Source of the DNA: Spirochaetaceae bacterium
GTDB lineage: Bacteria; Spirochaetota; Spirochaetia; JABEVK01
Reading direction: 5' to 3'
DNA: 5,593 nucleotides
Assembly (NCBI GenBank): GCA_023265735.1
Contig: JAHFSN010000167.1
Span: 1 to 5,593 of the forward strand
How positions within the stretch are numbered: position 1 is the stretch's first letter; the number at the start of each line of letters is the position of its first letter. Under the pieces are notes generated by a model. That model saw nothing but the letters and a program-made list of their open reading frames with translations, searched no databases and had not been told where the DNA came from. Positions 5,072-5,593 of the stretch are shown one piece after another. The translations under genes and the position numbers were made by a program.

Positions 5072-5593
5072 ATGAAGAAAATCCCCCTCATTTTCTCCAT
5101 CCCCCTGGGAATCGCGGCTGCCCTGGCCTTGCTTCTGGCCTTTGGCCTGACGGGTGGCCTGGAAAACCGCATGTACGATGGCTTCCTGGGTTGGCGTCCC
5201 AGCCCCCCCGAAGACAAGTCGCTGGTTCTAGTCCAGGTGGACGATCCGGCGGTCTCGGCGGTCGGAACCTGGCCCATCAGCCGGGCCATCACCGCCGATG
5301 CGCTCCTCCTCTTGAAGGAGATGGGCGCCCGGTACGCGGTGTTCGATATCGAGTACGTCAACAAGAGCCCCCGGGGCGTCAACGCCTCGGTTCTGGAGCA
5401 GGAGTTCCCCGAGCAGCTTTCGTCGACGTTCCAGAGCCTGTCCGAGAATAACACGGCCCTCGTCGACGCCCTGAGGACCCACCGGATCCCCCTGTCGGAG
5501 TCCCCGTCCTTCGCCCGTCAATTCTCCCAGCTGGCCGAACAGAAGAAGCAGGAACTCTCGTACTCCGTCAAAGCCATTGCCCTGGACAATGAC
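5072..5593 (+). CDS. CHASE2-domain membrane sensor, probably a cyclase or other signal-output protein (3'-partial)
   Basis: The frame is open to the end of the window, giving 174 visible residues with no stop. The start is uncertain. ATG 5048 has AAGGA directly abutting it, while ATG 5072 has AAAAGGAG 13 bases upstream and begins MKKIPL just before the membrane segment. I prefer 5072; the alternative adds eight residues (MKRSRAAF). Residues about 4-28 form a transmembrane helix. The start of a CHASE2 extracytoplasmic sensor domain (PF05226) follows: ENRMYDGFLGWRP (31-43), VLVQVDDPAVSAVGTWPISR (52-71), LLKEMGARYAVFDIEY (80-95). The VDD, WPxxR and FDxxY positions are typical. A long polar, helix-rich insertion follows (about 97-170). 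CHASE2 proteins usually go on to more membrane helices and a cytoplasmic class III adenylate/guanylate cyclase, kinase or GGDEF output; which one applies here lies outside the window. The gene diverges from the envelope operon and shares its regulatory region. Confidence 0.85.
   Translation, partial: MKKIPLIFSIPLGIAAALALLLAFGLTGGLENRMYDGFLGWRPSPPEDKSLVLVQVDDPAVSAVGTWPISRAITADALLLLKEMGARYAVFDIEYVNKSPRGVNASVLEQEFPEQLSSTFQSLSENNTALVDALRTHRIPLSESPSFARQFSQLAEQKKQELSYSVKAIALDND

Noticed and set aside
4942..5451. Plus-strand open frame of 169 codons across the divergent region
   Set aside because: It lies out of frame with the CHASE2 gene, which shows a transmembrane helix and family motifs. The composition of this frame is typical of a shadow.
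5041..5454. Minus-strand open frames opposite the CHASE2 gene
   Set aside because: They lack recognisable motifs or start signals and are complementary to a well-supported coding sequence.

Overview
The window is a dense, GC-rich stretch of bacterial chromosome holding six protein genes. There are no RNA genes, mobile elements or CRISPR arrays, and no gap between genes exceeds about 100 bases. The cell is diderm: there is a lipoprotein with a lipobox, a predicted outer-membrane beta-barrel ending in phenylalanine, and Sec-exported proteins. The style of the lipoprotein (an N-terminal beta-domain containing an 'LPGGSQSR'-type segment) and of the small helical partner of the barrel recall GC-rich members of the Spirochaetota. 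That placement is an inference from memory and has not been tested.

Layout. Positions 1-951 (+) hold most of a glucokinase (Glk family) whose start lies before the window. It converges on the next gene with only 22 bases between them. Positions 4979 down to 974 (-) hold four tightly packed genes in this transcription order: a small secreted helical protein (4979-4527), an outer-membrane beta-barrel (4530-3229), a secreted FecR-domain protein (3214-2432) and a lipoprotein (2422-974). The junctions are an ATGA overlap, a 14-base gap and a 9-base gap. In the last two the Shine-Dalgarno overlaps the previous stop codon, so the four are very probably one translationally coupled operon. Every product carries an export signal, so the operon builds envelope components. 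At 5072-5593 (+), reading away from the operon, is the N-terminus of a membrane-anchored CHASE2 sensor protein that runs off the window. Its family usually ends in an adenylate/guanylate cyclase or another signalling output.

How the genes may work together. The divergent region (about 4980-5071) is AT-rich compared with its surroundings. It holds a perfect TATAAT for the operon and a CTTGAC-N20-GTCAAG inverted repeat. I infer a module in which a CHASE2 receptor senses something in the periplasm and an adjacent envelope operon (barrel, FecR-domain protein, lipoprotein, helical accessory protein) makes or modulates that signal or answers it. The FecR protein here has a signal peptide rather than a cytoplasmic anti-sigma segment, and no sigma factor is visible, so this is not the classical FecI/FecR arrangement. 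Two poly-G tracts (G8 and G9) in the first two operon genes are candidate slippage sites. The glucokinase is a housekeeping neighbour with no visible link to the module.
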